From NCBI RefSeq assembly GCF_002163585.1, contig NZ_CP015579.1, positions 1,426,001 through 1,490,000 of the forward strand: DNA of 64,000 bases, read 5' to 3'. Shown here in pieces: positions 21,013-31,312 of the stretch. Made by a program: the position numbers and the translations under genes. Numbering within the stretch: the stretch's first letter is position 1; every line of letters begins with the position of its first letter. The DNA comes from Tatumella citrea. GTDB taxonomy: Bacteria > Pseudomonadota > Gammaproteobacteria > Enterobacterales > Enterobacteriaceae. The notes under the pieces are model-generated. The model had not been told where the DNA came from, did not search any database, and worked only from the letters and a program-made list of their open reading frames with translations.

Positions 21013-21095
21013 GGATGGTGCGGGGAATGTGAAACAACCCCATCCGACAAGAAGTCAGATGGACGTTAAATTGAAGAATCCTGAAGATTATCAAT
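21013..21095 (+). promoter_or_regulatory. rpsA leader with hairpin
   Basis: The untranslated leader holds a composite hairpin: GGAT (21013-16) and GGGG (21022-25) pair with CCCC (21038-41) and ATCC (21042-45). The sequence just before the rpsA ATG lacks a strong Shine-Dalgarno site (only GAAG). Both fit the known E. coli rpsA leader, where folding rather than an SD sequence drives translation and S1 represses its own synthesis. Function here is by analogy. Confidence 0.5.
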
Positions 21096-22775
21096 ATGAC
21101 TGAATCTTTTGCTCAACTCTTTGAAGAGTCCCTGAAAGAAATCGAAACCCGTCCGGGTTCCATCGTTCGTGGTGTTGTTGTTGCTATCGACAAAGACATC
21201 GTCCTGGTTGATGCGGGCCTGAAATCTGAATCTGCAATTCCTGCAGAGCAGTTCAAAAACGCAGCTGGCGAACTGGAAATCCAGGTAGGCGACGAAGTTG
21301 ACGTAGCCCTCGATGCTGTAGAAGACGGCTTCGGTGAAACTCTGCTGTCCCGTGAGAAAGCTAAACGTCACGAAGCTTGGATCACGCTGGAAAAAGCGTA
21401 TGAAGAAGCTGAAACTGTTACCGGTATTATCAACGGCAAAGTCAAGGGCGGCTTCACTGTTGAGCTGAACGGTATTCGTGCGTTCCTGCCAGGTTCACTG
21501 GTTGATGTACGTCCTGTCCGCGATACTCTGCACCTGGAAGGCAAAGAGCTTGAATTCAAAGTAATCAAGCTTGATCAGAAACGTAACAACGTCGTGGTTT
21601 CACGTCGTGCAGTTATCGAATCTGAAAACAGTGCTGAACGTGATCAACTGCTGGAAAACCTGCAGGAAGGCATGGAAGTTAAAGGTATCGTTAAGAACCT
21701 TACTGACTACGGTGCATTCGTTGATCTGGGTGGTGTTGACGGCCTGCTGCATATCACTGATATGGCGTGGAAACGTGTTAAACACCCAAGCGAAATTGTC
21801 AACGTTGGCGACGAAATCACTGTTAAAGTGCTGAAATTCGACCGTGAACGTACTCGTGTGTCTCTGGGCCTGAAACAGCTGGGCGAAGATCCATGGGTTG
21901 CTATCGCTAAGCGTTACCCTGAAGGTACTCGTCTGACTGGTCGTGTGACTAACCTGACTGACTACGGCTGCTTCGTTGAAATCGAAGAAGGCGTTGAAGG
22001 CCTGGTTCACGTTTCAGAAATGGACTGGACTAACAAAAACATTCATCCGTCTAAAGTTGTTAACGTGGGCGATGTTGTTGAAGTTATGGTTCTGGACATC
22101 GACGAAGAACGTCGTCGTATCTCCCTGGGTCTGAAGCAGTGTAAATCTAACCCATGGCAGCAGTTCGCAGAGACCCACAACAAAGGCGATCGCGTTGAAG
22201 GTAAAATCAAGTCAATCACTGACTTTGGTATCTTCATCGGCCTGGACGGTGGTATCGACGGTCTGGTTCACCTGTCAGACATCTCCTGGAACGCGACCGG
22301 CGAAGAAGCTGTTCGTGAGTACAAAAAAGGCGACGAAATCGCTGCCGTTGTACTGCAGGTTGATGCAGAACGTGAGCGTATCTCTTTAGGCGTTAAACAA
22401 CTGGCTGAAGATCCTTTCAACAACTACATCACCCTGAACAAAAAAGGCGTGATCGTAACTGGTAAAGTTACTGCAGTTGACGCGAAAGGTGCTACAGTTG
22501 AGTTAGCTGACGGCGTTGAAGGTTACCTGCGCGCTTCTGAAGCTTCACGCGACCGTATTGAAGATGCAACTCTGGTTCTGAATGTTGGCGACGAAGTTGA
22601 AGCTAAATTCACCGGTGTTGATCGTAAAAACCGTGTTGTTAGCCTGTCTGTCCGTGCGAAAGACGAAGCTGACGAGAAAGATGCAATCGCAACTGTTAAC
22701 AACAAACAGTCTGACGAAGGCAGCTTCTCTAACGCAATGGCTGAAGCGTTCAAAGCAGCATCTAAAGGCGAGTAA
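21096..22775 (+). CDS. rpsA: 30S ribosomal protein S1
   Basis: S1 binds mRNA leaders and helps the 30S subunit initiate on structured or weak-SD messages. The 559-residue protein contains six S1 (OB-fold) repeats; repeats 3-6 are clear from [46 protein letters not shown] and [16 protein letters not shown]. It is two residues longer than the 557 of E. coli. Codon use is strongly biased (GGT/GGC, CGT, AAA), as expected of a very highly expressed gene. ihfB follows. Confidence 0.98.
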   Translation: MTESFAQLFEESLKEIETRPGSIVRGVVVAIDKDIVLVDAGLKSESAIPAEQFKNAAGELEIQVGDEVDVALDAVEDGFGETLLSREKAKRHEAWITLEKAYEEAETVTGIINGKVKGGFTVELNGIRAFLPGSLVDVRPVRDTLHLEGKELEFKVIKLDQKRNNVVVSRRAVIESENSAERDQLLENLQEGMEVKGIVKNLTDYGAFVDLGGVDGLLHITDMAWKRVKHPSEIVNVGDEITVKVLKFDRERTRVSLGLKQLGEDPWVAIAKRYPEGTRLTGRVTNLTDYGCFVEIEEGVEGLVHVSEMDWTNKNIHPSKVVNVGDVVEVMVLDIDEERRRISLGLKQCKSNPWQQFAETHNKGDRVEGKIKSITDFGIFIGLDGGIDGLVHLSDISWNATGEEAVREYKKGDEIAAVVLQVDAERERISLGVKQLAEDPFNNYITLNKKGVIVTGKVTAVDAKGATVELADGVEGYLRASEASRDRIEDATLVLNVGDEVEAKFTGVDRKNRVVSLSVRAKDEADEKDAIATVNNKQSDEGSFSNAMAEAFKAASKGE

Positions 22776-22863
22776 TTGCCTGAAATGACGGACAACGATG
22801 TATCATCGTTGTCCGGTCAGGTCAGCTGTCAAATGTTCCATAAAGGAATTAACCGGAGGATTC

Positions 22864-23148
22864 ATGACTAAGTCAGAGTTGATCGAACGCCTTGCCAGCC
22901 AGCAGACACATATTCCGGCCAAGGCTGTTGAAGATGCTGTAAAAGAGATGCTTGAACACATGGCATCGACCCTGGCTCAGGGTGAGCGTATCGAAATCCG
23001 GGGATTCGGCAGTTTTTCTCTGCACTATCGTGCTCCCCGTACTGGCCGTAACCCGAAAACGGGTGACAAAGTGGAACTGGAAGGTAAATACGTTCCCCAC
23101 TTCAAACCAGGAAAAGAGTTACGGGATCGTGCAAACATTAGTGAATAA
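22864..23148 (+). CDS. ihfB: Integration host factor subunit beta
   Basis: IhfB pairs with IhfA to form the sequence-specific DNA-bending protein IHF. The 94-residue protein has the HU/IHF fold: [14 protein letters not shown], a [17 protein letters not shown] beta-arm base, [31 protein letters not shown] (arm with the intercalating Pro in RNPKTG). The start ATG has CCGGAGGATTC just before it; an earlier in-frame start is rejected. It is followed by a strong terminator. Confidence 0.98.
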   Translation: MTKSELIERLASQQTHIPAKAVEDAVKEMLEHMASTLAQGERIEIRGFGSFSLHYRAPRTGRNPKTGDKVELEGKYVPHFKPGKELRDRANISE

Positions 23149-23178
23149 TGTCTGAGCCTGAACTCATTGGATGCTAAA

Positions 23179-23206
23179 AACGATACCTTAGGGTATCGTT
23201 TTTTTT
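23179..23206 (+). terminator. Terminator of ihfB
   Basis: AACGATACC/GGTATCGTT, a 9-bp perfect stem with loop TTAG, is followed by T6, 30 bases after the ihfB stop. Confidence 0.93.
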
Positions 23207-23371
23207 GCCTGTAATTTATTCACCCTCTGCTCTGCGAGTATTCCCTAAGCCATTTTGCTCTGTAAACAATGGCGGATTTTACTTTGAGCCACCCCCCGCA
23301 AACTGAATATTTACCACTGAGCCATTACCTGATGTTGCGACACTATATTTCTCTGACTGACAGGAGAGTAT

Positions 23372-25624
23372 GTGAGCGCTATTTCATTTGCCTGGATTAC
23401 GCCGGGAAGCCTGGTGCTGTTACTGTTTTTGCCTTCGCTGCCGGGGCCATCGATTCTGCTACTTATTGTTTTAGTCGCAGTGTTATTACTGCGGTCGAAT
23501 TATCAGTGGTTATGGTTAATTGCATGGTCCGGGCTGATATTTTGCTGGGGTACCACCGTTGCCAGGCAGCAATTACAGCAGGTTGAAGAGCTGACGCTTC
23601 ACCCTGTTCGCTTGGTGATCAGAGTTACTGCAATTGAAATCCACAGGCAGAGGATTAAGGTCACTATTCTCAACGCCGGGCAACAAATCAAATTTCCCAC
23701 CTTATCGGCATGGCTGACTACCGGTGATTCAGTGGAGGAATTTTGTGCAGGACAGCGTTGGGAGATGCGTCTTAGATTAAGGGCTGTCCATAGTCAACTG
23801 AATGAAGGAGGCTATGATCAGCAACGTCAGGCGCTGGCAAACTATACGCCGTTGCACGGACGGGTTCTGGATAAGGTGCCACTGCAAACTCAATGCAACC
23901 TGAGACACCAAATCATTCAGCAGGTACAAGACGAAACCCGGTTGATGGAAAGTAGCGGGATATTGCAGGCACTACTTTTTGGTCTGCGGGACAGTATTCC
24001 TCCGCGCGTTAGTCAGCTGTTCCGCGATACCGGTGTTGCTCATTTAATGGCAATTTCAGGCATGCATATCGGACTTGCGGGCGGGGCAGGATGGTGGCTG
24101 GCTGTTGGTGTACAGCGTTGGTTGCCCAGCCGTTATGTCAACCGGGTGACATCACAGGCAATTAGCTGGCTGATGGCTGCAATTTACACCTGGCTGTCGG
24201 GGATGCAGCCTCCGTCATTACGTGCAATGCTGGCCGTGTCATTATGGATGGGATTCCGTCATCAGCGACTAAACATGAATAGCTGGCAGATCTGGATTTG
24301 CTGTGCAGCATTGTTGCTGTTGGCGGATCCAATGCTGATTTTGTCTGACAGTTTTTGGTTATCGATGCTGGCTGTCCTGATGCTACTGATTTGGTATCGA
24401 TGGTTTAGTTTACCCCGGCGGTACAGGCGGCAACGGCGTTGGTTTATTTTACGCTTACTCCATCTGCAACTGGGAATGATGGTATTGATGTTACCTTTGC
24501 AGGCGTTGCTGTTCAGTGGTACCAGCCTGTTTGCACTCCCCGCGAATTTACTGGCTATACCGGTAATCTCTCTGCTGACATTACCTCTGGCAGGTATCGC
24601 TCTGTTGCTGACTCCGTCAGGATATTCAGCGCTGGCCTGGCAACTGGCTGATAACAGTGTGATGTTATTGTGTAATGCGCTTGAAGTTCTGCCCTCCGGC
24701 TGGCTGACCATCAGCGATGCCTGGTTGTGGAGTGGACTGATCTGGGGTGGTCTGCTATTTGTCCGTGCGGGTGGATATGCCGGCTTTAAAATGTCGGGTA
24801 TGGCAGCCTTGCTGAGTTGCTTGTTGTGGCGTTTTCACGGTTCATCAGAATTGTGGCGGGTGGATATGCTTGATGTAGGGCATGGGCTGGCAGTAGTGAT
24901 AAGCCAGCAGCATGAGGCGGTGATTTATGATACCGGAAATCGCTGGCAGCATTCGGATGCAGGGCAGAGGTTGATTATTCCCTGGCTGTTACACCGGCAA
25001 CTGGATCTGAAACAAATAATTATCAGCCACCGGCATCTTGACCACTATGGCGGGCTTAGCAGCATAAAACAACGCTGGCCAGGAGTGCCTTTGCGGACCG
25101 CCCTGGGCAGACCACAACATCTCCCCTGTTTCAGAGGGGAAAACTGGCAATGGAAAAAACTGAAGTTTACCGTGTTATGGCCACCCGTCGGGCAAAACCG
25201 GGGGCAAAATGATGATTCCTGTGTTTTGAAAGTGAGTGACGGGCGTATAAGCCTGCTTCTGACCGGTGATATTGAAGGGCGGGCAGAAAAACAGCTGGTC
25301 AAACTGGAAAAAGAACAGCTGCGATCAACATTTATTCAGGTGCCTCACCACGGCAGTAATACATCATCAGTACCTGTGTTACTGAGAAGAGTAAACGGCG
25401 AACTGGCAATGGCCTCTCTGGCCCGCTATAACAGCTGGAGAATGCCATCTTCGGCAGTGGTCGGGCGTTATCGTCATGCCGGTTTTCGCTGGCTGGATAC
25501 TGCGGTTTCAGGACAGATATCTGTGATAATTTATAAAGATAGCTATCAGGTTTTAGAAATGCGCGAACAAATTTTCCCGCGCTGGTATCATCAGTGGTTT
25601 GGCGTGAAAGCCGAATCCAGGTAG
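23372..25624 (+). CDS. ycaI: ComEC/Rec2-family protein YcaI
   Basis: This is a 750-residue multi-helix membrane protein of the ComEC family, which in competent bacteria forms the inner-membrane channel for single-stranded DNA. The N-terminal part has an OB-like soluble segment (residues about 60-150), the Competence core (TGVAHLMAISGMHIGLA, WLSGMQPPSLRAML), and a C-terminal metallo-beta-lactamase-like domain with DVGHGLAVVI, ISHRHLDHYGGL, LTGDIEG and VPHHGSNTSS. The start is GTG with AGGAG five bases upstream. It lies before msbA as in E. coli. Natural uptake is not established for such enteric homologues. Confidence 0.93.
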   Translation: MSAISFAWITPGSLVLLLFLPSLPGPSILLLIVLVAVLLLRSNYQWLWLIAWSGLIFCWGTTVARQQLQQVEELTLHPVRLVIRVTAIEIHRQRIKVTILNAGQQIKFPTLSAWLTTGDSVEEFCAGQRWEMRLRLRAVHSQLNEGGYDQQRQALANYTPLHGRVLDKVPLQTQCNLRHQIIQQVQDETRLMESSGILQALLFGLRDSIPPRVSQLFRDTGVAHLMAISGMHIGLAGGAGWWLAVGVQRWLPSRYVNRVTSQAISWLMAAIYTWLSGMQPPSLRAMLAVSLWMGFRHQRLNMNSWQIWICCAALLLLADPMLILSDSFWLSMLAVLMLLIWYRWFSLPRRYRRQRRWFILRLLHLQLGMMVLMLPLQALLFSGTSLFALPANLLAIPVISLLTLPLAGIALLLTPSGYSALAWQLADNSVMLLCNALEVLPSGWLTISDAWLWSGLIWGGLLFVRAGGYAGFKMSGMAALLSCLLWRFHGSSELWRVDMLDVGHGLAVVISQQHEAVIYDTGNRWQHSDAGQRLIIPWLLHRQLDLKQIIISHRHLDHYGGLSSIKQRWPGVPLRTALGRPQHLPCFRGENWQWKKLKFTVLWPPVGQNRGQNDDSCVLKVSDGRISLLLTGDIEGRAEKQLVKLEKEQLRSTFIQVPHHGSNTSSVPVLLRRVNGELAMASLARYNSWRMPSSAVVGRYRHAGFRWLDTAVSGQISVIIYKDSYQVLEMREQIFPRWYHQWFGVKAESR

Positions 25625-25658
25625 AATAAGCCGCAATCTCTAACAACGTGAAGAAATA

Positions 25659-27407
25659 ATGCATCCAGATAAAGATCTCTCAACGTGGCAAACATTCCGC
25701 AGGCTCTGGCCACTCATCGCACCACACAAAGCAGGACTCTTTGTGTCGGCTGTTGCTCTGATACTGAATGCTGCAGGCGATACCCTGATGTTATCGTTAC
25801 TCAAACCCTTACTTGATGATGGTTTTGGCAAAGCCGATAAATCAGTGCTGATATGGATGCCTTTAGCCGTTATTGGTCTGATGCTGATCCGTGGTGTTAC
25901 CAGTTATATTTCAAGCTACTGCATTTCCTGGGTTTCCGGGAATGTTGTGATGGCTATGCGCCGTCGGTTGTTCTCTCATATGATGGGAATGCCGGTTGCG
26001 TTTTTCGATCAGCAATCGACCGGTACCTTATTATCACGTATCACTTATGATTCTGAACAAGTCGCTTCGTCATCGTCCAGTGCTCTGGTTACGGTAGTCC
26101 GTGAAGGCGCATCCATTATCGGCTTGTTTGTGATGATGTTTTACTACAGCTGGCAGTTATCTTTGATTCTTATTGTGCTGGCTCCGGTTGTCTCTGTAGC
26201 GATACGAATGGTCTCTAAACGTTTTCGTGGCATCAGTAAAACCATGCAGAATACTATGGGGCAGGTGACGACCAGTGCGGAACAGATGCTGAAAGGGCAC
26301 AAAGAAGTATTGATTTTTGGTGGCCAGGAAGTAGAAACCAAGCGCTTTGATGTGGTCAGTAACCGCATGAGGCAGCAGGGGATGAAACTGGTATCAGCAT
26401 CCTCAATTTCTGACCCGATTATTCAGCTTATCGCTTCGTTGGCACTGGCATTTGTTCTGTATGCCGCCAGTTATCCCGGAGTAATGGAAACACTGACCGC
26501 AGGTACAATTACGGTCGTGTTCTCTTCTATGATAGCTTTAATGCGTCCGTTAAAATCGCTGACCAACGTCAATGCTCAGTTTCAGCGCGGTATGGCGGCC
26601 TGCCAGACACTGTTCACCATCCTGGATTCTGAACAGGAAGTGGATACCGGGACTCGCGTGGTAGAGCGGGCTGAAGGTGATATTGAGTTCCGTCATGTGA
26701 CATTCAGTTATCCTGGTCGCGAAATTCCGGCACTGCGTGATATCTCCATGAAATTACCTGCAGGTAAAACAGTGGCTCTGGTGGGGCGTTCCGGTTCGGG
26801 CAAATCAACTATCGCCAGCCTGTTAACCCGATTTTATGATATTCAGTCCGGGGAGATTACGCTGGATGGCCATGATCTGCGGGAATACACACTGCATTCA
26901 TTACGTGATCAGGTTGCGTTAGTTTCTCAGAATGTCCACTTATTCAATGACACCATCGCGAATAATATCGCTTATGCCCGTGAATCTAAGTACAGCCGTG
27001 AGGAAATAGAGAAAGTCGCTAAAATGGCTCATGCGATGGACTTTATTAACAAAATGGAGCATGGACTGGATACTGTGATCGGCGAAAATGGGGTGCTGTT
27101 ATCCGGTGGTCAGCGTCAGCGTATTGCTATCGCACGCGCTCTGTTACGTGACTGCCCGGTACTGATTCTGGACGAAGCAACGTCAGCACTGGATACTGAA
27201 TCTGAGAGGGCAATTCAGGCAGCTCTGGATGAACTGCAAAAGAACCGTACTTCATTGGTTATTGCTCACCGGTTATCAACCATCGAGAAAGCGGATGAAA
27301 TTGTCGTTGTTGAGGATGGCAGAATCATTGAACGCGGCACTCACTCGGCGTTACTGGAAAAAAGTGGTACCTATGCTCAACTCCATAAAATGCAGTTTGG
27401 TCAATGA
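25659..27407 (+). CDS. msbA: Lipid A/phospholipid flippase MsbA (ABC transporter)
   Basis: MsbA flips lipid A-core across the inner membrane for LPS assembly. The 582-residue homodimeric half-transporter has the E. coli length. Six transmembrane helices fill residues about 20-310 ([23 protein letters not shown]). The nucleotide-binding domain has Walker [11 protein letters not shown], signature [17 protein letters not shown], Walker [13 protein letters not shown] and switch AHRLS. It overlaps lpxK by four bases (ATGA), so translation is coupled with the lipid A kinase. Confidence 0.98.
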   Translation: MHPDKDLSTWQTFRRLWPLIAPHKAGLFVSAVALILNAAGDTLMLSLLKPLLDDGFGKADKSVLIWMPLAVIGLMLIRGVTSYISSYCISWVSGNVVMAMRRRLFSHMMGMPVAFFDQQSTGTLLSRITYDSEQVASSSSSALVTVVREGASIIGLFVMMFYYSWQLSLILIVLAPVVSVAIRMVSKRFRGISKTMQNTMGQVTTSAEQMLKGHKEVLIFGGQEVETKRFDVVSNRMRQQGMKLVSASSISDPIIQLIASLALAFVLYAASYPGVMETLTAGTITVVFSSMIALMRPLKSLTNVNAQFQRGMAACQTLFTILDSEQEVDTGTRVVERAEGDIEFRHVTFSYPGREIPALRDISMKLPAGKTVALVGRSGSGKSTIASLLTRFYDIQSGEITLDGHDLREYTLHSLRDQVALVSQNVHLFNDTIANNIAYARESKYSREEIEKVAKMAHAMDFINKMEHGLDTVIGENGVLLSGGQRQRIAIARALLRDCPVLILDEATSALDTESERAIQAALDELQKNRTSLVIAHRLSTIEKADEIVVVEDGRIIERGTHSALLEKSGTYAQLHKMQFGQ

Positions 27408-28384
27408 TCGATAAGCTGTGGAGTGGTAAATCAGGGTGGTGGCGGTTGCTGCTACCCTTTTCATTTTTGTATGGTGCCATCAGCGGATTAATTCGCCTGA
27501 GTTATATTAAAGGCTGGCGAAAAAGCTGGCGCGCCCCGGTACCAGTAGTCGTTGTGGGTAATCTCACGGCTGGCGGAAATGGTAAGACTCCTGTCGTTAT
27601 CTGGCTGGTTGAACAGCTGCAGGCCAGGGGGCTTAACGCCGGCGTCGTGTCACGCGGTTATGGCGGGAAAGCTGCTCATTATCCTCTGCTACTTGATGAA
27701 CATACTACTACGGCTGAAGCCGGAGATGAGCCGGTGTTAATTTTCCAGCGAACTGGTGCTCCGGTGGCCGTTGCCCCCCGTCGGGCTGATGCCGTTGCTG
27801 CATTACTTCACTCCGCAACGATTGATGTCATTGTTACCGATGATGGTCTGCAACATTACGCATTGCAGCGGGATATTGAGATAGTCGTGGTTGATGGCGT
27901 CAGGCGTTTTGGTAATGGCTGGTGGTTACCCGCCGGACCGATGAGAGAACGGGAATCAAGATTACGCGACGTTAATGCAGTGATCATTAACGGTGGTCAT
28001 GCCGGACCGGGCGAGATCAGCATGCAGCTTGTTGCTGGTGAGGCCGTTAACCTGCTAAGTGGTGAGAGGCGGTCTCTGTCCGAATTTTCCCGGGTTGTAG
28101 CGATGGCTGGCATTGGACATCCTCCGCGATTTTTCGCCACTCTCAGGTCAATGGGGGTCGTCCCGCAGGCTGAAATTGCTTTTGCTGACCATCATGCATA
28201 TAGCGCTGAAGAACTGGCACAATTACAGACGAACGATCAGCAGCTGTTGATGACCGAAAAAGATGCCGTCAAATGCCGTAGCTTTGCCCGCGATGACTGG
28301 TGGTATTTGCCGGTTACAGCACAGCTCTTTGGTGATTCTGTCGAGCCACTGCTGGAAAAAATTACCCGTCTCTGTCGGTCATAA
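27404..28384 (+). CDS. lpxK: Tetraacyldisaccharide 4'-kinase
   Basis: LpxK phosphorylates the 4' position of the lipid A disaccharide at the inner membrane, making lipid IVA. The 326-residue protein has an N-terminal membrane-associated helix ([16 protein letters not shown]), the P-loop variant [31 protein letters not shown], and the second-metal region [14 protein letters not shown]. The start overlaps the msbA stop. In E. coli ycaQ follows; here it is absent and ycaR is next after 154 bases. Confidence 0.97.
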   Translation: MIDKLWSGKSGWWRLLLPFSFLYGAISGLIRLSYIKGWRKSWRAPVPVVVVGNLTAGGNGKTPVVIWLVEQLQARGLNAGVVSRGYGGKAAHYPLLLDEHTTTAEAGDEPVLIFQRTGAPVAVAPRRADAVAALLHSATIDVIVTDDGLQHYALQRDIEIVVVDGVRRFGNGWWLPAGPMRERESRLRDVNAVIINGGHAGPGEISMQLVAGEAVNLLSGERRSLSEFSRVVAMAGIGHPPRFFATLRSMGVVPQAEIAFADHHAYSAEELAQLQTNDQQLLMTEKDAVKCRSFARDDWWYLPVTAQLFGDSVEPLLEKITRLCRS

Positions 28385-28538
28385 CATCCCTTTTTAACGA
28401 TTACCCCACCAATCATCAGCTCTGAAGCGGGGGGATTTTATCTCCTCCCGAAATCCTGTTAACGACAAACAATGTCTCCTGTGTGGGTGGCTGTGGTATG
28501 CTAATCAGCTGCACCCTGCGGTCCGTGATGGAGGAAAT

Positions 28539-28721
28539 ATGGATCACCGTTTACTTGAAATAGTGGCATGCCCTGTCTGCAATGGTAAGTTGCAATTTAA
28601 CCAACAATTACAGGAACTGACCTGTAAAGCGGATGGCTTAGCCTACCCCGTTCGTGACGGAATTCCGGTTTTACTGGAATACGAAGCCCGTTCTCTGACT
28701 GCGGAAGAGAGTCTGCCATGA
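28539..28721 (+). CDS. ycaR: Trm112-like small protein YcaR (UPF0434)
   Basis: The 60-residue protein [20 protein letters not shown] has a CPxC knuckle and a later Cys ([20 protein letters not shown]), the fold of Trm112-like proteins. The biological role is not known. It is placed before kdsB with a four-base overlap (ATGA), suggesting a coupled unit tied to KDO metabolism. The ribosome site is GATGGAGGAAA. Confidence 0.94.
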   Translation: MDHRLLEIVACPVCNGKLQFNQQLQELTCKADGLAYPVRDGIPVLLEYEARSLTAEESLP

Positions 28722-29470
28722 GTTTTGTGGTCATCATCCCGGCGCGTTATGCTTCAACACGGTTGCCCGGCAAACCGCTGGTGGATATTAATGGTCAGCC
28801 GATGGTTGTTCATGTATTGCAGAAAGCCCTGGCTTCGGGAGCATCAAGAGTCATTGTGGCTACTGATCACCCGGACGTTGCTGCTGCGGTGACAGCAGTT
28901 GGCGGCGAAGTTTGTATGACCCGTGAAGACCATCATTCAGGCACTGAACGCCTGGCTGAAGTTATCGGGAAGTATGAATTTTCTGATGATACGATTATCG
29001 TTAATGTTCAGGGTGATGAACCACTTGTCCCGCCAGTAATTATCCGTCAGGTGGCGGATAATCTGGCAAAAGCGACCTCCGGTATGGCGACATTGGCCGT
29101 CCCGATAGCTGATGCGGAAGAAGCATTCAACCCAAATGCAGTAAAAGTTGTCACCGATCATCAGGGTTACGCACTCTATTTTTCCAGGGCGACGATCCCC
29201 TGGGATCGCCAGCGGTATGAGCATTCCCGCGAACAGGCAGGGGATACTTTGCTACGGCATATTGGTATTTATGCTTACCGGGCCGGCTTTATCAGACGTT
29301 ACATCAGCTGGCAGCCTTGTGCACTGGAGCAAATTGAATTACTGGAACAGCTTCGTGTGCTTTGGTATGGCGAAAAGATTCATGTCGATGTAGCTATAGA
29401 AACGCCACAAGTGGGTGTCGATACACCGCATGACCTGCAACGTGTACGTGAAATTCTGACCAGTAAGTAA
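28718..29470 (+). CDS. kdsB: 3-deoxy-manno-octulosonate cytidylyltransferase
   Basis: KdsB activates KDO as CMP-KDO for addition to lipid A. The 250-residue protein has the N-terminal nucleotidyltransferase motif [51 protein letters not shown] (metal and CTP binding) and [16 protein letters not shown]. It overlaps ycaR. Together with msbA and lpxK it makes this a small LPS cluster. Confidence 0.97.
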   Translation: MSFVVIIPARYASTRLPGKPLVDINGQPMVVHVLQKALASGASRVIVATDHPDVAAAVTAVGGEVCMTREDHHSGTERLAEVIGKYEFSDDTIIVNVQGDEPLVPPVIIRQVADNLAKATSGMATLAVPIADAEEAFNPNAVKVVTDHQGYALYFSRATIPWDRQRYEHSREQAGDTLLRHIGIYAYRAGFIRRYISWQPCALEQIELLEQLRVLWYGEKIHVDVAIETPQVGVDTPHDLQRVREILTSK

Positions 29471-29534
29471 TCTGTGGTGTCAACGGGTAGCGAAACGGTA
29501 TCCGCTGTCTGGCAGTCAGTTTTCAGGAGGTAAC

Positions 29535-30428
29535 ATGGAACTGTTAAAATCAGAGCTTAGTCTTATCCTCGGTGAATCGGTCAGCAGAGTCGAGACCCTG
29601 AACTGCCAGCCACAGTCCTGCCTGTATGCACTCTATGATCAATCCGGGCAGGCAATGCCCATGGCCGTCCGTTATTTTTCTCAGCCAGGTCTGGCTGAAC
29701 AGGAAGCCAGGAAACTGATGTTGTTACGCCAGAAGGGAACAGTTCATGTACCCACTGTTTATGGCGTCGTCCTCAGTGAAAGACCTCCTTTTCACGAATT
29801 ACTACTGGTGGAACGATTAGGCGGAATTTCTGCGGAAGTCCCGACCCATTCGGCCCCGCAATGGGAATTCCTCGAACAGCAAATTATTGATGGCCTGTCA
29901 TCCTGGCACAGCCAGACTGCTGACGGCATGAGTGGCTACATTGACAGCAGTCAGAATCTGAGCTGGCCGGACTGGTATTTTCAGTACACTTCAGTACTTT
30001 TTTCATTGTTACAGCAAAAACAGCCTTCAGTCCTTTCCGCGGAAGATTTGCAAATTTTACACCGGACGCAGGTCCGACATGATGATTTATTTGCCGATCT
30101 TAGTCAGCCAAATGTAATGATTCACGGTAATCTCGAATTAAAGAATATTATCAAAGATTCGCATACTGACCGGTTACTTGCCATGGTTCAGCCTGGCAGA
30201 ATACTCTGGGCACCAGCTGAGTATGAATTGTTTCGGCTGTGGACAGAGGCTGCCGGCCAGAGTTTGATCCTTGCTTATCGTCAACGCTATCCACTGGATG
30301 AAGGGTTTATCTGGCGTTGCGCCTTATACCGGTTATGGCATGAAGCTGAGCAGGTGGTGTACAACCGGCCATTTTCTGCCCGGTTGTTTGCACAAGCCAA
30401 AACTGATCTTCTCCCCTGGCTCGGCTGA
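29535..30428 (+). CDS. ycbJ: YcbJ, aminoglycoside-phosphotransferase-like protein
   Basis: This 297-residue protein resembles E. coli YcbJ and belongs to the APH/choline kinase-like fold. Visible kinase-like parts are a catalytic-loop-like VMIHGNLELKNIIKD (HGN in place of the usual HxD) and LWAPAEYELFRLW downstream. The substrate and activity are unknown. AGGAGG precedes the ATG at ideal spacing. It converges with elyC, leaving 4 bases between stop codons. Confidence 0.88.
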   Translation: MELLKSELSLILGESVSRVETLNCQPQSCLYALYDQSGQAMPMAVRYFSQPGLAEQEARKLMLLRQKGTVHVPTVYGVVLSERPPFHELLLVERLGGISAEVPTHSAPQWEFLEQQIIDGLSSWHSQTADGMSGYIDSSQNLSWPDWYFQYTSVLFSLLQQKQPSVLSAEDLQILHRTQVRHDDLFADLSQPNVMIHGNLELKNIIKDSHTDRLLAMVQPGRILWAPAEYELFRLWTEAAGQSLILAYRQRYPLDEGFIWRCALYRLWHEAEQVVYNRPFSARLFAQAKTDLLPWLG

Positions 30429-30432
30429 TGGC

Positions 30433-31188
30433 CTAACCGGTCAGCTTCTGCCACCATCCGCCCAGTGTTTCGTACCAGGCTCGTTCACTGTGCGAAAGCC
30501 ATAGTGCAGAAGGTGTTATCCTTTCCCAAAAGTTTAACGGACTGTTGATCGCGAGCTGGTTGGCGGGCGCGGGGAAGGGGTGTAATCCCTGACGTTGGAA
30601 AAATATCATGGCCCTTGGTAAGTGGTTCGCCGAGGTCACCAGCAGCAGGGAGTGGTTGCCTACCACATTTTTTACTGCGGCAGCTTCCTCCGCTGTATCT
30701 TTAGGCTGATCCAACTCGATGATATCGGTGGCCGGAACACCCAGTGACATAGCGACTTCAGCAGCAACACTGGCATTGCTACGAGGATTCCCCCCGGCCT
30801 TTGCCCCTGTGAAAATTAATTTTGCCCCCGGGCTGAGACGCCATTGACGGACCCCTTCTGCCACCCGTGGCAGGCTGTTACCAATCAGGTTCGATCCTGG
30901 CGCCCACTGTGGATTCCAGGTGTAGCCACCCCCTAAAACCACGATATAATCAACCGGCTGATTTCCCTGCCAGGTGGGATAATGATCCTCCAGTGGGGCA
31001 AGTAATCGATCAGCAACAGGCTGCAGGCTTAATAGCAATAAAATCAGCCAACTGGCCGAAATCATTATTTTGGCTGTTTTTTGCCGCCGGGTGAACCAGA
31101 GTAATAACAGCCCACAGGCCATGAACAGGATGATGATCGGCAAGGGAGATAACAGTGCGCCAATCAATTTTTTAACTATAAACAGCAT
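30433..31188 (-). CDS. elyC: Envelope biogenesis factor ElyC (DUF218)
   Basis: ElyC (YcbC) is an inner-membrane protein with a periplasmic DUF218 domain; in E. coli its loss impairs peptidoglycan synthesis at low temperature, through undecaprenyl-phosphate lipid metabolism. Two N-terminal membrane segments (LIGALLSPLPIIILFMACGLLLL and an ISASWLILLLLS helix) precede DYIVVLGGGYTWNPQW, LIFTGAKAGG and LLVTSANHLPRAMIFFQ. The ATG at 31188 is chosen because it aligns with the E. coli N-terminus; a GTG three codons earlier (31197) is possible. It diverges from cmoM. Confidence 0.93.
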   Translation of the reverse strand: MLFIVKKLIGALLSPLPIIILFMACGLLLLWFTRRQKTAKIMISASWLILLLLSLQPVADRLLAPLEDHYPTWQGNQPVDYIVVLGGGYTWNPQWAPGSNLIGNSLPRVAEGVRQWRLSPGAKLIFTGAKAGGNPRSNASVAAEVAMSLGVPATDIIELDQPKDTAEEAAAVKNVVGNHSLLLVTSANHLPRAMIFFQRQGLHPFPAPANQLAINSPLNFWERITPSALWLSHSERAWYETLGGWWQKLTG

Positions 31189-31312
31189 AAATATCACCAG
31201 TTTTGTCTGAAAAAACAGCAGCCGGTCGCGATCTCAGGGATGAAAGCTACATTCTTGCAAGAGCTGTGACAAAATAGCATATTTCGTTTCACCACCCGCT
31301 CGGAGCTTTAGC

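Noticed and set aside
23269..23586. 105-residue frame before ycaI
   Set aside because: Overlaps the N-terminus of ycaI out of frame; AGGAG fits the GTG of ycaI, which matches its family.
28385..28538. Terminator between lpxK and ycaR
   Set aside because: CCCC and GGGG stretches could pair, but the loop is about 20 bases and the stem is short, so it is not convincing.
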